A DNA stretch of 64,000 nucleotides from Cryptomeria japonica (Eukaryota > Streptophyta > Pinopsida > Cupressales > Cupressaceae). Below are positions 1 to 11,358 of this stretch, piece after piece. Position 1 is the first letter of the stretch; every line of letters starts with the position of its first letter. The stretch covers positions 417,106,757 through 417,170,756 of the forward strand of contig NC_081415.1 of NCBI RefSeq assembly GCF_030272615.1, in the 5' to 3' direction. The notes under the pieces were generated by a model. That model was not told where the DNA came from. It made no database searches and saw nothing but the letters and a program-made list of their open reading frames with translations. The position numbers were made by a program, and so were the translations under genes.

Positions 1-1790
1 CTCTTCTCCTTCTCTGTCGATTCTTCTTTCTATTGGTTCTCTTTTCTTTTTGCCACATAACTGATATCCACCACCGGTCTTGGTAACTTAGTCAGATGTC
101 TACCATCTGATTCTTTCTGGTCCTTAGCTTGCCTTCACTGCAATCTTCTATAACTCTTATCTACCGATTGCCTCATTGTTTCCAATTGAACTCTTCAATC
201 CATTTCTCACTCACACACTTAGTCTCCTTTTTTATTCTCATTGAGTACTCGATTGGTTTTCTCTCTCATGCAGCAACAACACTCTATCATTTAGTGGCAA
301 CCTCCATCGATTTTGGCTTGCATATTTATCAACTTGTTTTCCCACCAAAAGCCAATTCAAATTTTGGGTGGTTAGGGTTTTCTTCTACTGACCAAATCTG
401 CATCCAATCTGATCAGATCTTCCTTGGATCGCACACCTGCTTTGGAGGGATAAGCCATCACGCATTTTCCATCTGTCCAAAGTATGTTTGCCAAGAATAG
501 AAAACCTAACCTTGTTTTTTGGCCTTGAAATCTATTGACACATTCATGACCCAGTTGTTTCCTTCTAGAGATTCTCCTAAAATTTAATTTCATGCTTTGA
601 TCATGATGCCAACAACCATCTAATCTTCCTCTATCATCCATCCTTCATCGAGCCACAAACACCTGCAATCAATCTATGATTTTTCCAATCACATTAAATG
701 TCGACCTGTCACACCTACCACACCTTAACGCAACACATACTGACCTCTACCTTTTTTGCCAACTTGGCACCTATGTATTGTACATGTCGACATCCAAATC
801 AACATTCAACTTAGTGATATTGGGTTGGTTCGCACTTGATCATCTGACAAACCCTCTTACTGGTACAAACCCTACACTCTGCTTCTCTTTCAGTGGAACA
901 CTCAATCGGTCAACACTCTTGCTAACCTTCCTTATGCACATCTTCATCAGATGGGAGTCTTTTGCATCCTGCACCTTGTCCATATTACTGGTGGATATAC
1001 ATACCGGTAAGTACCTTGATGACACCATGTCATCACCCTTCAATTGACTCCATCTTCAATTTGGCCATTGTCCTTTGTCTGCAGCTGATCAGCCTTTCCT
1101 TCTTCCTCATTAGCTCAGACTATATCTCAACCAGTTTGTCAAAGTGACAAAGCCATCACTCTTCATCTATCCCAACAACTCATCATGCCTTCTCTATTAG
1201 TCCAGTGCATATCCCTAATTTCATGCACTTGAGGCATCCATTTGATTCACCGGTAGATCCGATGTGAGCCTTCAAACACCTACCTTTACCTCTTGTCTTA
1301 TCTCAGAGGACTATGATGAATTCCATGCATAATAGGAAATAAGCTTCACTAACCGGTGGCAGTGGATCCCTATCATCTACATCCTGCAATGCACTCATGT
1401 GGCTTCCCTATTTGTGAAACATATCTTCAAACAGGCAAATGTGATCCAGTTGGGGCAAACTCACTATCAGTCATCTCTTCACATGGCGACTGTATCTCTA
1501 TCTGGTAGGAATCCTGTTGTTTAGGATCCACACAATGTACTGGTGACCTACACATCCTTCTCCTCCCGTGTTGATGTGATTTACATAACACTCCACCTCT
1601 TCATCACAATCAACAAATCAACATCTTTCCCACTCATAGATGTCATCATTTACTGGATGATATATTATACCAATCTCTTATCCATGTCTTCTACACAAGT
1701 CAAACACTAACTTGTGTACCAATGACACCAATGGTCATTGTACTGAATGACATTCTCTACCTTACCAGTGACCAGTAACACTAGTTGACA
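1..1790. other. Unassigned sequence, no supportable gene
   Basis: The open frames here are short, overlap on both strands and have no recognisable domain. The sequence is pyrimidine-rich on the + strand and contains many ACCGGT- or ACTGGT-like words, which also occur in the LTR of element G near the right edge. It may be very old retrotransposon sequence belonging to the minus-strand fragment that follows. I could not assign any part of it. Confidence 0.5.
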
Positions 1791-2185
1791 TCAGAGATTG
1801 CATATCATCAATACTCCCATACCGGTTGACATCAATGAAAACACAATGCCAACAGTCTTATCTTTCTGCATATCATACCCTAGACCAGGAACCTTATGTC
1901 TATCATCATGTTTGATTGGTTCAAGTATACCTTGTTTGTGTAAACCAAGAGGACTGTGACCATCATAGCCATATCTTTTCATTATCTTTAGGACCCCTTT
2001 TCATATTGCTCAACTGGTATTTTGACTTCAGGTTCTACAATTTGTCCTTTCTCTATATTTTCATCTTTGTATAACCATCTCAAGAGATCCTCTTCTTCCA
2101 TTTCATCATACAAATCTCCCCATTTTTAAAAAATAGTAGGTTTGTATAATCATCTTAGGAGATCCTCTTCTTCCATTTCATCATA
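1791..2185 (-). pseudogene. Gypsy polyprotein fragment with a G-patch-like segment
   Basis: Read on the minus strand, an acidic segment (EEEDLLRWLYKDE) is followed by a glycine-patterned segment (GYDGHSPLGLHKQGILEPI). The same order occurs in element B at 18,837-19,200 (WLYKDEEE, then GYNGKGPIGKHQEGVTEPL). In plant Gypsy polyproteins this lies between protease and reverse transcriptase. The frame is broken by stops. The acidic coding stretch is partly duplicated, at about 2,066-2,113 and 2,137-2,183. No flanking LTR is visible. It lies antisense to element A, so it is probably the remnant of another copy. Confidence 0.6.
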
Positions 2186-2365
2186 TCCCAATCTCACCTT
2201 CCTACCATATAGTTCACACCTTAATCTTTGTATTGATGCTTAGTTACATCCTAATCTCACTCATATCATATAGTTCCCCCTTTGCACTTTAGGGTTTGTA
2301 TCATACCTTGAGTCTCATTCATTTTCATATCCATAAACCTTAGGTCAAAGATTAGAACAAACATC

Positions 2366-3425
2366 ATGGCTGGAAGAAGAATGTCTCATAATCCAATGTT
2401 TCAATATGGGGATAACCTTTGGGAAAACACTTTTGAGGGAGACAATCACATTAGTGTTGCAACAAGTGACACAAATGAAATTGATGATGAAGAAATCACT
2501 AAATCTCACATGGAGGAAACACTTCATTATTAGAGGTTCACCAAACTACTTAAAGAAGTGGTCAAACAAAATCCCCAATGATACTTCAAAGCTATTGTTA
2601 ATGAATGAATCAAACTACCACAAGAATTTGACATATCCTTACTCACAATGAATGATAAACTTTGATCTAGTGAACCTAAACAAACCAAGACAATTAATGA
2701 TGACAATATCAAAGATCAACGACCTTTCTACTTACAACTTGGTTATAATCGATTTGCAAAAATATCGAAAACAACACAAACAAATGACCCCATTTTGAAC
2801 GAACTTCAGGTTTTGAGACAAGAATTAGATACTCTCAAGAGAAGCAAAATATCAACACACAATTTTTCTATTGAGGATATTTGTCCCTATCCTTTTGATC
2901 TGAGCATTTCAATGCCACCTTTTCTTAGTCATTGGGAGATACCAAAATTGGATAAGTATAGAGGAAAAGGGGACCTTAAAGATCACTTGAGAGAATTTTG
3001 TACTACTACCTTAGAATTTGCAGTTGGCAAAACATACCTTATGAGACTATTTTCTCACAGTCTTGGAGGAAGCGCTATGGAATGGTTCCTCCAATTACCT
3101 CCAACTATCCAATCTTTCCAAGAATTGGTTGATAAGTTTATCTCACACTATGCTTACAATTGCAAACATGAGGTGACCATGATGGACCTATTCAATACCA
3201 AGAAAAAACAAGGGGAATCCTTCGTTTCATTTTTACAAAGATGGATTTAACCAAAAGACCACCTTATGACATCCCCGATAAGAAATGGGTTGACCTCCTT
3301 TGTCACAATTTAAACAAGGAAATTGGTAGATAACTTCACCTCAAGTGTTTGGACACCTTTGATGAGGTCATAGACATGGGATTTCAGATTGACCAAACCC
3401 TTATTGATGATGGTACATAAATTTA
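2366..3425 (+). pseudogene. Gag, N-terminal and core part (element A), decayed
   Basis: Capsid/nucleocapsid precursor of element A. I place the start at ATG 2,366 (MAGRRMSHNP), the first methionine of a frame that lines up with the gag N-terminus of B. Early in-frame stops occur near 2,531 and beyond. The best preserved part, 2,795-3,250, is a Retrotrans_gag-type core: CPYPFDLSISMPPF, LDKYRGKGDLKDHLREFC, YLMRLFSHSLGGSAMEWF. It aligns with B gag (CPYPFDRRLNMVPF, YLMRLFPRSLGGQTMEW). The frame is interrupted again after 3,250. No intact protein can be made. Confidence 0.8.
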
Positions 3426-3699
3426 AATGATGATAAATATCACAAAGGATCGAGTTCAAACCACAAAACACCCTTTTGGGCTAAGAACAAGAATTTGGTT
3501 AATGATGGAGTTGTTGAAACAAAAAGTGATAAAACATCATCAATTATTTACAACCTTAAGGTTTCATCCTCAGACAAAGGAAAAGAGAAACAAATAAGCT
3601 TCCCTAAATGAAATTATACACCATTGGGACAATTTCTTGAGTGGACATTGAAATAAATCCTTGAAAACAATATTATAATTCCGCTTGAGATGAGAGAAT

Positions 3700-4774
3700 A
3701 CAACAAGTCAAACCCCCATAATGGACTGATGATCACTTTTGCGACTATCATAGACACAACGGTCACAAGACTAATAGTTGCAATAGACTCTAACACGTGA
3801 TACAAGACCTTCTTGATGAGGGAAAGATTTCAGTTGATGGACATACTCCTTCTGGTAACTCCGATCATAAGATATTCAAGAATCTTTTCCCTAAGCATGA
3901 CAAGGATAAAGGGAAGGCCCCCAAATATGGTGAAGGCGTGAACTATACCATAGATAACATTAGTGAGGTTGACAATCATGTGAACACTTTCATCATAAAG
4001 AGAAAAGAAATTGATTGTAATGTTATCACTCATAGAGGCACATTTATCCTTAGAGGCCCTAATTCTAAACCCGATGCACCATCTTCACAATACAACCTTA
4101 TAGAGCATTTAGGGAAAACACTCATGCATATTTCTATACTTGAGCTGCTATGCCTATCCCTTGAACATAAAGCTATCCCTGATAAAGTGCTCGCTACTGT
4201 CACAGTGCCTATAGACCTGCATGTAGATCAATTTCAAGCTATGGTGGGACATATCACCTCCCCTCATACCCTCACTTTCATTGAAAATGATAACTCATCC
4301 ATGCAACAACCACACAATGCATACTTAGACATCAAAGTCCTTGTCCATAGAGTTAAGATCAAGCAAGTTCTGATAGATGGAGGAGTAGGTCTAAATATTT
4401 CTACCCTAAAATTGATTAGAGAGCTTGGGTCTGATGAAAGTATAGTTGATCCAAAGAAAAATAGTATGATAAAGGCATATGATGAAGAGGAACGCTCATA
4501 TAAGGGATCATTTACATTGCCTATCAAAGTGGTACCTGTGGTGAAGGATGTGGTTTTCCAAGTCCTTGATCTCCCCTTGACCTATAACATTCTCCTTAGA
4601 TGGTCGTGGATCCATGCAATACAATTTATACCTTCTACCTACCATCAATGTATAAAATTTGCACACAATGGTGTCAAAGTAACTATACCAGTAGATCCAA
4701 ATCCTTTTATGTATTACAATAATCCGAGTTCTAAGATTGAATCCATCATTCCTAGAAATCGTGAAGCACCTTAG
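3700..4774 (+). pseudogene. Gag knuckle and aspartic protease region (element A)
   Basis: The segment opens with a variant zinc knuckle, CDYHRHNGHKTNSC (C-x2-H-x4-H-x4-C), the form also found in B and E instead of the usual CCHC. A stop separates it from a 325-codon open frame starting near 3,797. The protease motif is LIDGGVGLNISTLKLI, with D-G-G where retroviral proteases have D-[ST]-G; D-G-G is usual in many plant Gypsy elements, so it is not by itself a sign of death. Downstream, the LPLTYNILL segment and the TYHQCIKFAHNG region match B. The role would be cleavage of the Gag-Pol polyprotein. Confidence 0.75.
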
Positions 4775-5450
4775 TCTCAAGCGTATGTTTACCCTAAGTC
4801 TTTGAAAGCATCCACATCCAAATCTACTGGTCGAGATTGGAATAAAGATAAAATAACATGGAGTGGGAGAATATTCTATGAGTCATGCTATTTGCATAGA
4901 AAACTCACTAGAATCTCCTCAAACTTATGATAGACTAAAAAGGAAATGTGAAGTGTCCTATGATGAAAGTGGAGAACAAGATAATCCAGATTATGAAGGA
5001 ATTGGGTATGAATCACCTGATGTTGTGGCTACTAATCCTAAATGCAAATCTTCTCTAGAAGTTTTAGTAGCTCTTGGTATCAATAGTATTGAGAGTGGTT
5101 CCAACAAAGAATCCATTGAATATATCACCAACCCTTTTGAGAACTCACATCACCTTACCATCTCATCCACTCCTTCCATTTATGATCCTCTCCTAGACTT
5201 GGATCAATAAGAATCACAAAGCCTCTTACTCATCGAAGATCAAGACTCAAGCTGTGAAAAGAAAAAAGTCAAAAGTCAAAATAAGAAAAAGTCTTCTAGT
5301 CCAAATCAAAATCAAAAGCTATTGGACTCTCCAAAAAGAAAAGTCAAGGATAAAAATCCTCTGAAGAAAGAAGAACATGAATTGATCTCCTCTAATACTA
5401 AAATAATTGGGGCAAAAGTTCTAAAATTTCAAGTCAAAAGGTATACTTGT
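4775..5450 (+). pseudogene. Lysine/serine-rich linker after protease (element A)
   Basis: Low-complexity continuation of the element A polyprotein, open at 4,863-5,210 and then broken. It is rich in Lys, Ser, Glu and Asn and has no catalytic motif. Its position matches the linker of B at 17,700-18,836, which separates the G-patch-like region from reverse transcriptase. It marks the last pol-side sequence before the internal deletion. Confidence 0.5.
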
Positions 5451-5754
5451 TGATCCTAAATCTCCATCATGCCATGCTTCTTTCACTTCTTTTCACACTC
5501 ATAAGCCTTGATTCCACATTCATTTGTTCCACACATCCATTCCCTTTTGGTGATACATCATATTTGTGGACCTTTTGCAGAACTTCCTCGAAGGGCTTTG
5601 CTATCAGAGTTACCCAAACCTCTTTAGTTGATACGCATATGGACCTATGTGGGGCATACATTAGTAATTCTACCCTAGTTTCTTCAACAAGGAAGGAAAA
5701 AGACAAAGATACACATCATCCAGTTAGACATCGAGTTTCTTATCAAGATTGAGA
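5451..5754. other. Unassigned spacer at the internal deletion of element A
   Basis: About 300 bp with no match I recognise to Gypsy pol. It lies where some 3 kb of reverse transcriptase, RNase H and integrase coding sequence would be expected. The open frames on both strands look incidental. Confidence 0.4.
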
Positions 5755-5905
5755 AAAGGAAAGGGGCAAATCTGAACCTAATTGGATAGGTCCATATATC
5801 ATTATTGTGACATATGAATCAAGAGCATATCGGTTGGCTACTCCAGAAGGTGAATCATTCAAAGATCCAATCAATAGAATTCACCTTTGTGGGTTTTATG
5901 CCTGA
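5755..5905 (+). pseudogene. Integrase C-terminal tail with GPY module (element A)
   Basis: The frame reads GKSEPNWIGPYIIIVTYES, then YRLATPEGESFKDPINRIH, and stops at TGA 5,903-5,905. It matches the end of the B integrase (GKFEPNWLGPYVIISTYGS, then AYQLTTSEGD). GPY/F modules lie at the integrase C-terminus of many Gypsy elements. The catalytic core is absent. This places the end of pol about 2.1 kb before the LTR. Confidence 0.8.
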
Positions 5906-5924
5906 TCATTTTAGAGAATTTCTT

Positions 5925-6115
5925 TAAAAGATCCTAAAAAAATATTAAAAAGGAGAAAAAGATCTTGAAAAAATACAAAAAAATGACAAAACGATCGTGA
6001 AAAAATACAAAAAAATACCAAAAAAGGCCTAAACAAATCATCACTTTGGTGAAAACCTAACAAACAGGCACCTTGTGACACAAAAAAATGTGAAAAAATT
6101 AAAAAAGAAGAAAAA
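5925..6115 (+). repeat. A-rich simple sequence after pol of element A
   Basis: Runs of AAAAA alternate with GATC-like words (AAAAGATC), with long A tracts. The phrase 'gtgaaa.cctaacaaac.ggc.cctt' occurs twice, near 6,051 and 6,131, indicating a local duplication. Non-coding. Confidence 0.55.
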
Positions 6116-6424
6116 TAAATTCATCCACTAGTGAAACCTTAGCAAACAAGCGCCTTGGGCAAGTACCATGGTGAAAATTGGGCAACTGGTGCCATGGGTA
6201 GAGATTTCACTCCTCATTCCTTCAGTACTCTACTTGATCATGCCCTATCCATATCGACCCTTCCATTCCATAATAGCCTTCCAACCCCCATCATGGCTTG
6301 TGGATTGTTTTGCATAACTCGTGCACATGCTGCTCTTGCATAACAAGCTAATCTTATCCCTCACCGGGGCATCTCCTCAACCTTAGCAGTGGGTTGAAAT
6401 ATTTGACATCTCACGGTTAGAGGA

Positions 6425-6880
6425 ACTATCTAAAATGTCCTGAAAAATCCTAAAAATCCTAAAATGTCTTGAAAAAAATCATAAAAATCATAAAATGTCT
6501 TGAAAAAATCATTAAAATTGTAAAATATCCTGAAAAAATCATAAAAAATTGTAAAATGTCTTGAAAAAATCATAAAAATCGTAAAAAGTCCTTTAAAAAT
6601 CATAAAAATCGTAAAATGCTCTGAAAAAATCATAAAATATCCTTAAAAAATCATAAAAAGCATAAAATGTCTTGAAAATATCATAATATATCCTAAAAAA
6701 ATGATAAAAATCATTAAATATCCTGAAAAAATCATAAAAAATCATAAAATGTCCTGAAAAATCATAGAAGTCATAAAATGTCCTAAAAAATCCTAAAAAT
6801 CATAAAAAGTCCTTAAAAAACCCTAAAAATCAAAGCATTTAAAAAACCCTAAAAAATCATAAAACTTTCCAAAATCCAAA
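6425..6880 (+). repeat. AT-rich degenerate tandem repeat (element A 3' region)
   Basis: About 450 bp of imperfect tandem units built from AAAATGTCNTGAAAAAATC and AAAAATCATAAA-like blocks, with a period of roughly 35-40 bp. The minus-strand open frame at 6,430-6,633 (repeated FYDFF and TIFMIF words) is a product of the repeat, not a gene. Confidence 0.75.
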
Positions 6881-7995
6881 AACATTTAATAAACATTGCA
6901 AAGACAAAAACTTCAGATGAACATGTATCTTTGAACTTTAATGAAATAATGATGCGACAAGATTATGATTGAGCAGACATAACAACACCCTATCGACATA
7001 TATAAAATCAACACGATAACTAGACGAAAATCACTTTGGCATAAAACATATTGTCTGTTTGTTTGCTTTTATTTTTTTGATTATTTTTAATTTTCTTTTT
7101 AGTGACATGTCTTTTAGCTTTTTTGGGGATGTCTCTGACTAGAGATTTTATCTCCAGGATGTGTTTGACTAGAAAGGTGAGGATTGAGCATCTTCACCTA
7201 TTTGTTGCTTGTTGATTGTTCCTTAGTAATATGATGACTCGTCTTAGGACATGATCATTTAAGATCATTGAGGACATAATGGTCTAATACATACTAAGGC
7301 ATTCCTTGACTGTCTGATGTGTTTTCTTTCACACACTGGGTATTGAATCATTTGGGTCTAATCTATATCCAGATGAGTTTTTTCATTTGCCATAATAAGC
7401 TCGATGATGACTTTAGCACTTCAAAAGCACAAGAATTCTCATCACCTTCATATCTCTTTCTTATTATTCATTTTCTCACCACTTTCTTTCTTCTTTTCAC
7501 CTCATCTCTCTGTTTTCGTCATCTTCTTCATTCCTCTTTGCTAAGAAAGATCAATGAAATGGTTTCATTCAATTGATGCCCGTCTCTTGATCAATTTAAT
7601 TAATCAACCTGGTTCTTTGAATCTCATCACCCCCTGATCAATCAATCAATACTTCAACTTGATTTGTGCTAGCATCAATCCCTATTAGCTTAATCAACTT
7701 AATTAACTTAATTAGCTAATCAACCTAGCTATATTGTTCATTTCCATCAATTGTTCACGTACGCCTCATCAACTGTGCATTTCCATCAAATGTACTTATC
7801 GTCTTAATCAATCAGCAATATCAATAATCCAAACTTTTCCCATAACCTATTGAGAGATCGATCTTCTCATTAGTCTACCCTATCAATCTCTCAAGGGGGC
7901 ATACCATATTCTTCATCCTTACCAGGATATCTCTAGGGCATATCTATTAGTTGATCAATTTTTCTTTGAAACAATGCGATAGGCTGCATTGTCTC
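6881..7995 (+). other. Non-coding 3' region of element A
   Basis: No conserved reading frame. It contains T-rich tracts and clusters of the words TTAATTAA and AATCAAT near 7,590-7,830. It ends in the polypurine tract and LTR, so it is the 3' untranslated part of the element. Confidence 0.6.
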
Positions 7996-8009
7996 AAAGA
8001 GGGGCAAAA
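7996..8009 (+). promoter_or_regulatory. Polypurine tract of element A
   Basis: AAAGAGGGGCAAAA lies immediately before the TG that opens the LTR at 8,010. This is the expected position of the plus-strand DNA primer in Gypsy replication. Confidence 0.85.
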
Positions 8010-8271
8010 TGTAGACACTTAAAATTTTCTATTGCAATCATCCTCCTAATTTTATTCTTCTAACCCATAGTTGAATCCACAACATCTTATTAATACGCTT
8101 ATTTGCATCCTAAAATCTACTTTATATTATATTAATCCATTAAATAATATTAAAACCCATTTTCATTATTTCCATATTTATCCTATATTATATATTTAAC
8201 CCATTTATCATATTATTATGGCCATTATCCCAATATCCATTTCATCCATTTCTAAAACTCCCCAAACCTAT
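8010..8271 (+). mobile_element. LTR of element A, left piece
   Basis: Begins TGTAGACACTT directly after the polypurine tract. The LTR is interrupted at the target site CCTAT (8,267-8,271) by element B and resumes after the second CCTAT (27,355-27,359). The two pieces together give an LTR of about 750 bp. Confidence 0.85.
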
Positions 8272-9751
8272 TGTATGCGGGAAAAGCGGGTCGATGAAAC
8301 TCAAAATGTGAAAATGTTGTTCAAAGGGCTTTCCCACACAACCATGAGACTCTTGGTGCAAGTTATGGAGCCATGAGGAATGGCTCAACTTCCCAAGGAG
8401 TGTTCCATGATTCTCTATCTCACAAGGTCCCTCAAGCTAATGCCTTTTCTCTCAGATCACTGAGCAAAGTGACTTAGGGATGACAAATGCAAGAACAAGG
8501 GATGCTTTAGATTGATTTTAACATGAATGCATCCTATTTATGCATGATCCTAAAAATGAGGTAAACTAGATTATAAGATGACAAGGTTAGTAGCAATACT
8601 ATTCTAACATGATATACTAGTTATATGATTTAAGCTAATGATAATAGAAATACTCTAAAATGCTTATTAGATTAATTCCTATTACAAAGAGAGGCTAGAT
8701 GTATTGATAAAATTGAGCATAAATGAGATACTAAAAGCTTGGATCTATGATAATGGAGAAATGAGGGCTCTATTTATAGGAAAAATAGGGAAATGGATGG
8801 TCAAGATTGGAGGAGTTTATCAAGGGTTAGGATTGACAATTATCAATCCATGTTTACAATTTCCACCAATGAAATGGTGACAATTGTCAACATAAGACTG
8901 CTTGAGAGGAGAGGTAAGAAGCATTAAATTCTTGAGAAGAACTCATGGTTACTTTAGAAGGTAAGGGTTAAGGTTAGGTTAGGGTTATCCAAAGGATAAA
9001 GCTTTTACCCAAGGGGTAAACTCTTGTGCAAAGGTTAAAGGGATAACCATGGTCAAAGCAATGAATGCTTGATGAGACCCCTGGGTTAGAAGAGGGTTAA
9101 GTTAGGCAAAAAGTCTCTAACCATGCCACTAAGGGTTAGTTAGCCATTAATGGTTTGAAGACTTTGGGAACAAATTTGTAAGAGTCCTTCCAAATTTGGG
9201 GGTATTCAACAAGTTAGCTTGTTGAAGGCATAAAGGATTTAATGCCTTTTGAAGAATTTACTCCAAATTTGAGAAGTGACCTCCTCAAATTTAGGGAAAG
9301 GGGATAATTTATGGGCTTAGGTTAATTGATTAGGATTAGATATGTTCTAGAAGAATTTAGGAAGAGGGTTATGATGCAAGTGGGAGATGTAGGAAAATGC
9401 AAGTGGATGAGGGATAATAGGATTTAATTAAAATAAATTGCTTTATTTCAATTTGTTTGCAAGTTGGGGATTTAAATAAATTAGATTTATTTAATTGGGG
9501 TGAACTATTTAATTAAATGTAAATTTAATTAAAAAGTAGAGAGAAGGGATTTAATCAAATAAAATGATTTATTCAATTAAATGACATAAAGGACTTAAGT
9601 GAATTTAAATAAATAAATTGAATAATTTATTTACTTAAATAGAAGAATGTGGGTGATTTAATTAAATGAGATTTAACTAAAATAGAGGAATGAGAATAAA
9701 ATGAACATTAAATATTCATTTTAGGAATATGGTCATTTTTATATGTTTACA
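8272..9751 (-). mobile_element. 3' LTR of element B
   Basis: Ends on the + strand are TGTATGCGGG and TATGTTTACA. It matches 25,875-27,354 along its length, with a few percent difference by eye, unevenly spread. A TATAAATA box on the minus strand lies at 8,771-8,778. No gene inside. Confidence 0.95.
8771..8778 (-). promoter_or_regulatory. TATA box in the 3' LTR of B
   Basis: TATAAATA on the minus strand inside CCTATAAATAGAGCCC. The second LTR has the same box at 26,374-26,381. It marks the U3/R region. Confidence 0.6.
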
Positions 9752-9769
9752 TTTTTCCCCTCTTTGAAG
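9752..9769 (-). promoter_or_regulatory. Polypurine tract of element B
   Basis: On the minus strand CTTCAAAGAGGGGAAAAA abuts the 3' LTR. It closely resembles the tract of element A (AAAGAGGGGCAAAA). Its location confirms the minus-strand orientation of B. Confidence 0.85.
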
Positions 9770-10325
9770 TGATGTGTGTGCACATGTTGATTCAAAGAAA
9801 ATGATGTGTTGTCATGATTTGGTTGTGATCAGTGTGATGTCATGTTGAGATGTTCATGTCATGCCCTAGATTTGATAAATGATGCCCCAGATTTGATAAA
9901 TGATGTTGATAATGCCCACTCGGGAGATGAATCCAAAATTTGAAAATTTGATTTGAGTTGATAAATTTGATTGCATTTTAAATTTTTGTCTATGTTGAAT
10001 GCGATAAGTTGATTCATCTCCCGATAATGATGTTTGCGAGGGTTAGAAATGAGACCACGAGCAATTTATGTGCTCGTCTACGCAACCCTAATGTTCATTT
10101 ACCCTATAAAAAGGTAAAAAGTGTTTTATTTCATCTCATTTGTGCTTGTTGACTTTGGAGAAAGTGACACTTGGAGAAAAAGTCAAAATGACGATTCCCT
10201 TTGCTTCTCATCGATTCGAGTGTGTTCGGAGGTATTCGAGGCCCGCCATGTATGGACCACTGGTAAGTCATCATTTTTGACCCCTTTTTGACCAATTTTT
10301 CCATGCAGATTTAACGGTTTAGCGT
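9770..10325 (-). other. 3' non-coding region of B next to the polypurine tract
   Basis: No conserved frame seen. A 20-bp phrase around 'gatttgataaatgatg' is tandemly duplicated near 9,870-9,905. Confidence 0.5.
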
Positions 10326-10329
10326 GTCG

Positions 10330-10780
10330 GGTGAAAACCGTAGCACATACGATAAGTTGCGTAGCGCGTAGTGTTTAATGAAGTAGGGTAGCATCCGGGT
10401 AGATTAGTATAGTGCAGCGGTGGGTTAGGGTAGCACATAGAAGTAGGTTAGCACATCGGGGGCACAGGGAAGCACATAGGGGAAAAAGGGTAGCGCGTAG
10501 GAAAGACCTAGTGCATAGGGTTAGTAGGGGCTTGCATGGGTAGTGTAGGATAGCACGTAGGAATGACCTAGCGCACAGGGTTAGGTTCATAGCGCAAGGC
10601 TAGGGTAGGATAGCGCATGGGGGGTTTTAGTGCTTAGGGTAGTTTAGGTGGCACATTGATAGGATGGGGTAGCACATAAGTGCAGGCTAGCATGTAGGGT
10701 TAATGGGGTAGCACATTGATAGGATAGGGTAGCGCATAGCCAACATCTTAGCGCGTAGATAAGATTTTTTATCGCTTGAG
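10330..10780. repeat. Degenerate TAGCGC(G/A)TAGG repeat cluster (B 3' region)
   Basis: The + strand carries about 15 spaced copies of TAGCGCGTAG or TAGCACATAG-like words, often joined by GGTTAGGG. The cluster is much richer in CpG than its surroundings. Minus-strand open frames at 10,375-10,590 and 10,644-10,859, rich in Cys, Ala and Thr, are by-products. A related GCGCTA word is repeated in the leader of B at 23,670-24,015 and 25,530-25,810. Confidence 0.75.
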
Positions 10781-11039
10781 CGGAAAAAATTGGGTAAAGT
10801 TGGATTTTGGATGAAGAAAAATAGGTAGGTTTTTGCCAGTTTTGCCGGGATGGGTGCAAATTTTAGTTTGTGTGTCTGCTGTCATTTGATAATGTGTCTA
10901 ATATGAGTTGTTTGATATGGTTTTTGGAGATAACTTGATTTGATTTGCAATGTTTCAAGTTGATGTTGACCGGATGTTGATTTGATATGATGTGGATTTT
11001 GATGTGGATGCGTGATATGAACTTGATTTGATATGCATT

Positions 11040-11270
11040 ATTTCAAGTTGATATATATGTGGAACTTGAGTTGTTTTTCAAGTTGATATGGTTGTGGAAC
11101 TTGAGTTGTTTTACAAGCTGATATGAATGTGAAACTTGAGTTGCGTTACAAGTTGATATGAATGTGAAACTTGAGTTGTGTTACAAGTTGATATGATTAT
11201 GGAACTTGAGTTGTTTTACAAGTTGATATGATTGTGGATATGGATTCGATATGATGTGGAACTTGATTAG
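11040..11270. repeat. Tandem repeat of about 45 bp (GGAACTTGAGTTG unit)
   Basis: Five or so imperfect copies of a unit containing GAACTTGAGTTG, then TTACAAGTTGATATG, then ATGTG. It lies just upstream of the PMD frame. Non-coding. Confidence 0.75.
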
Positions 11271-11358
11271 ATTTTCAATGTTTCAAGTTGATATGAATTT
11301 GATTTTGATATGAATTGATATGATGACGAAACTGATATTGGATATGTTTTGTTTGTGA

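Larger units (their letters stand above)
2366..8271 (+). mobile_element. Gypsy element A, internally deleted; LTR split by element B
   Basis: Plus-strand Gypsy remnant in the order gag, variant zinc knuckle, protease, lysine-rich linker, integrase tail, AT-rich 3' region, polypurine tract, LTR. Reverse transcriptase, RNase H and the integrase core are missing. The LTR starts at 8,010, is interrupted by element B at 8,272, and resumes at 27,360-27,845. No 5' LTR or primer site is visible upstream of gag, so the left end is lost or highly diverged. Gag and protease resemble those of B, so both belong to the same broad Gypsy lineage. Confidence 0.8.

Noticed and set aside
129-1147. Several plus-strand open frames of 60-123 codons
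   Set aside because: They use non-ATG starts, overlap frames on the other strand, and show no domain, repeat family or codon pattern.
4370-4400. D-G-G at the protease site of A taken as a dead enzyme
   Set aside because: D-G-G is common in plant Gypsy proteases of this type and is shared with B, so it is not evidence of inactivation.
6430-6633. Phe-rich 67-codon minus-strand frame
   Set aside because: Generated by the AT-rich tandem repeat of element A.
10375-10859. Cys/Ala/Thr-rich small proteins on the minus strand
   Set aside because: Products of the TAGCGC/TAGCACAT repeat cluster.
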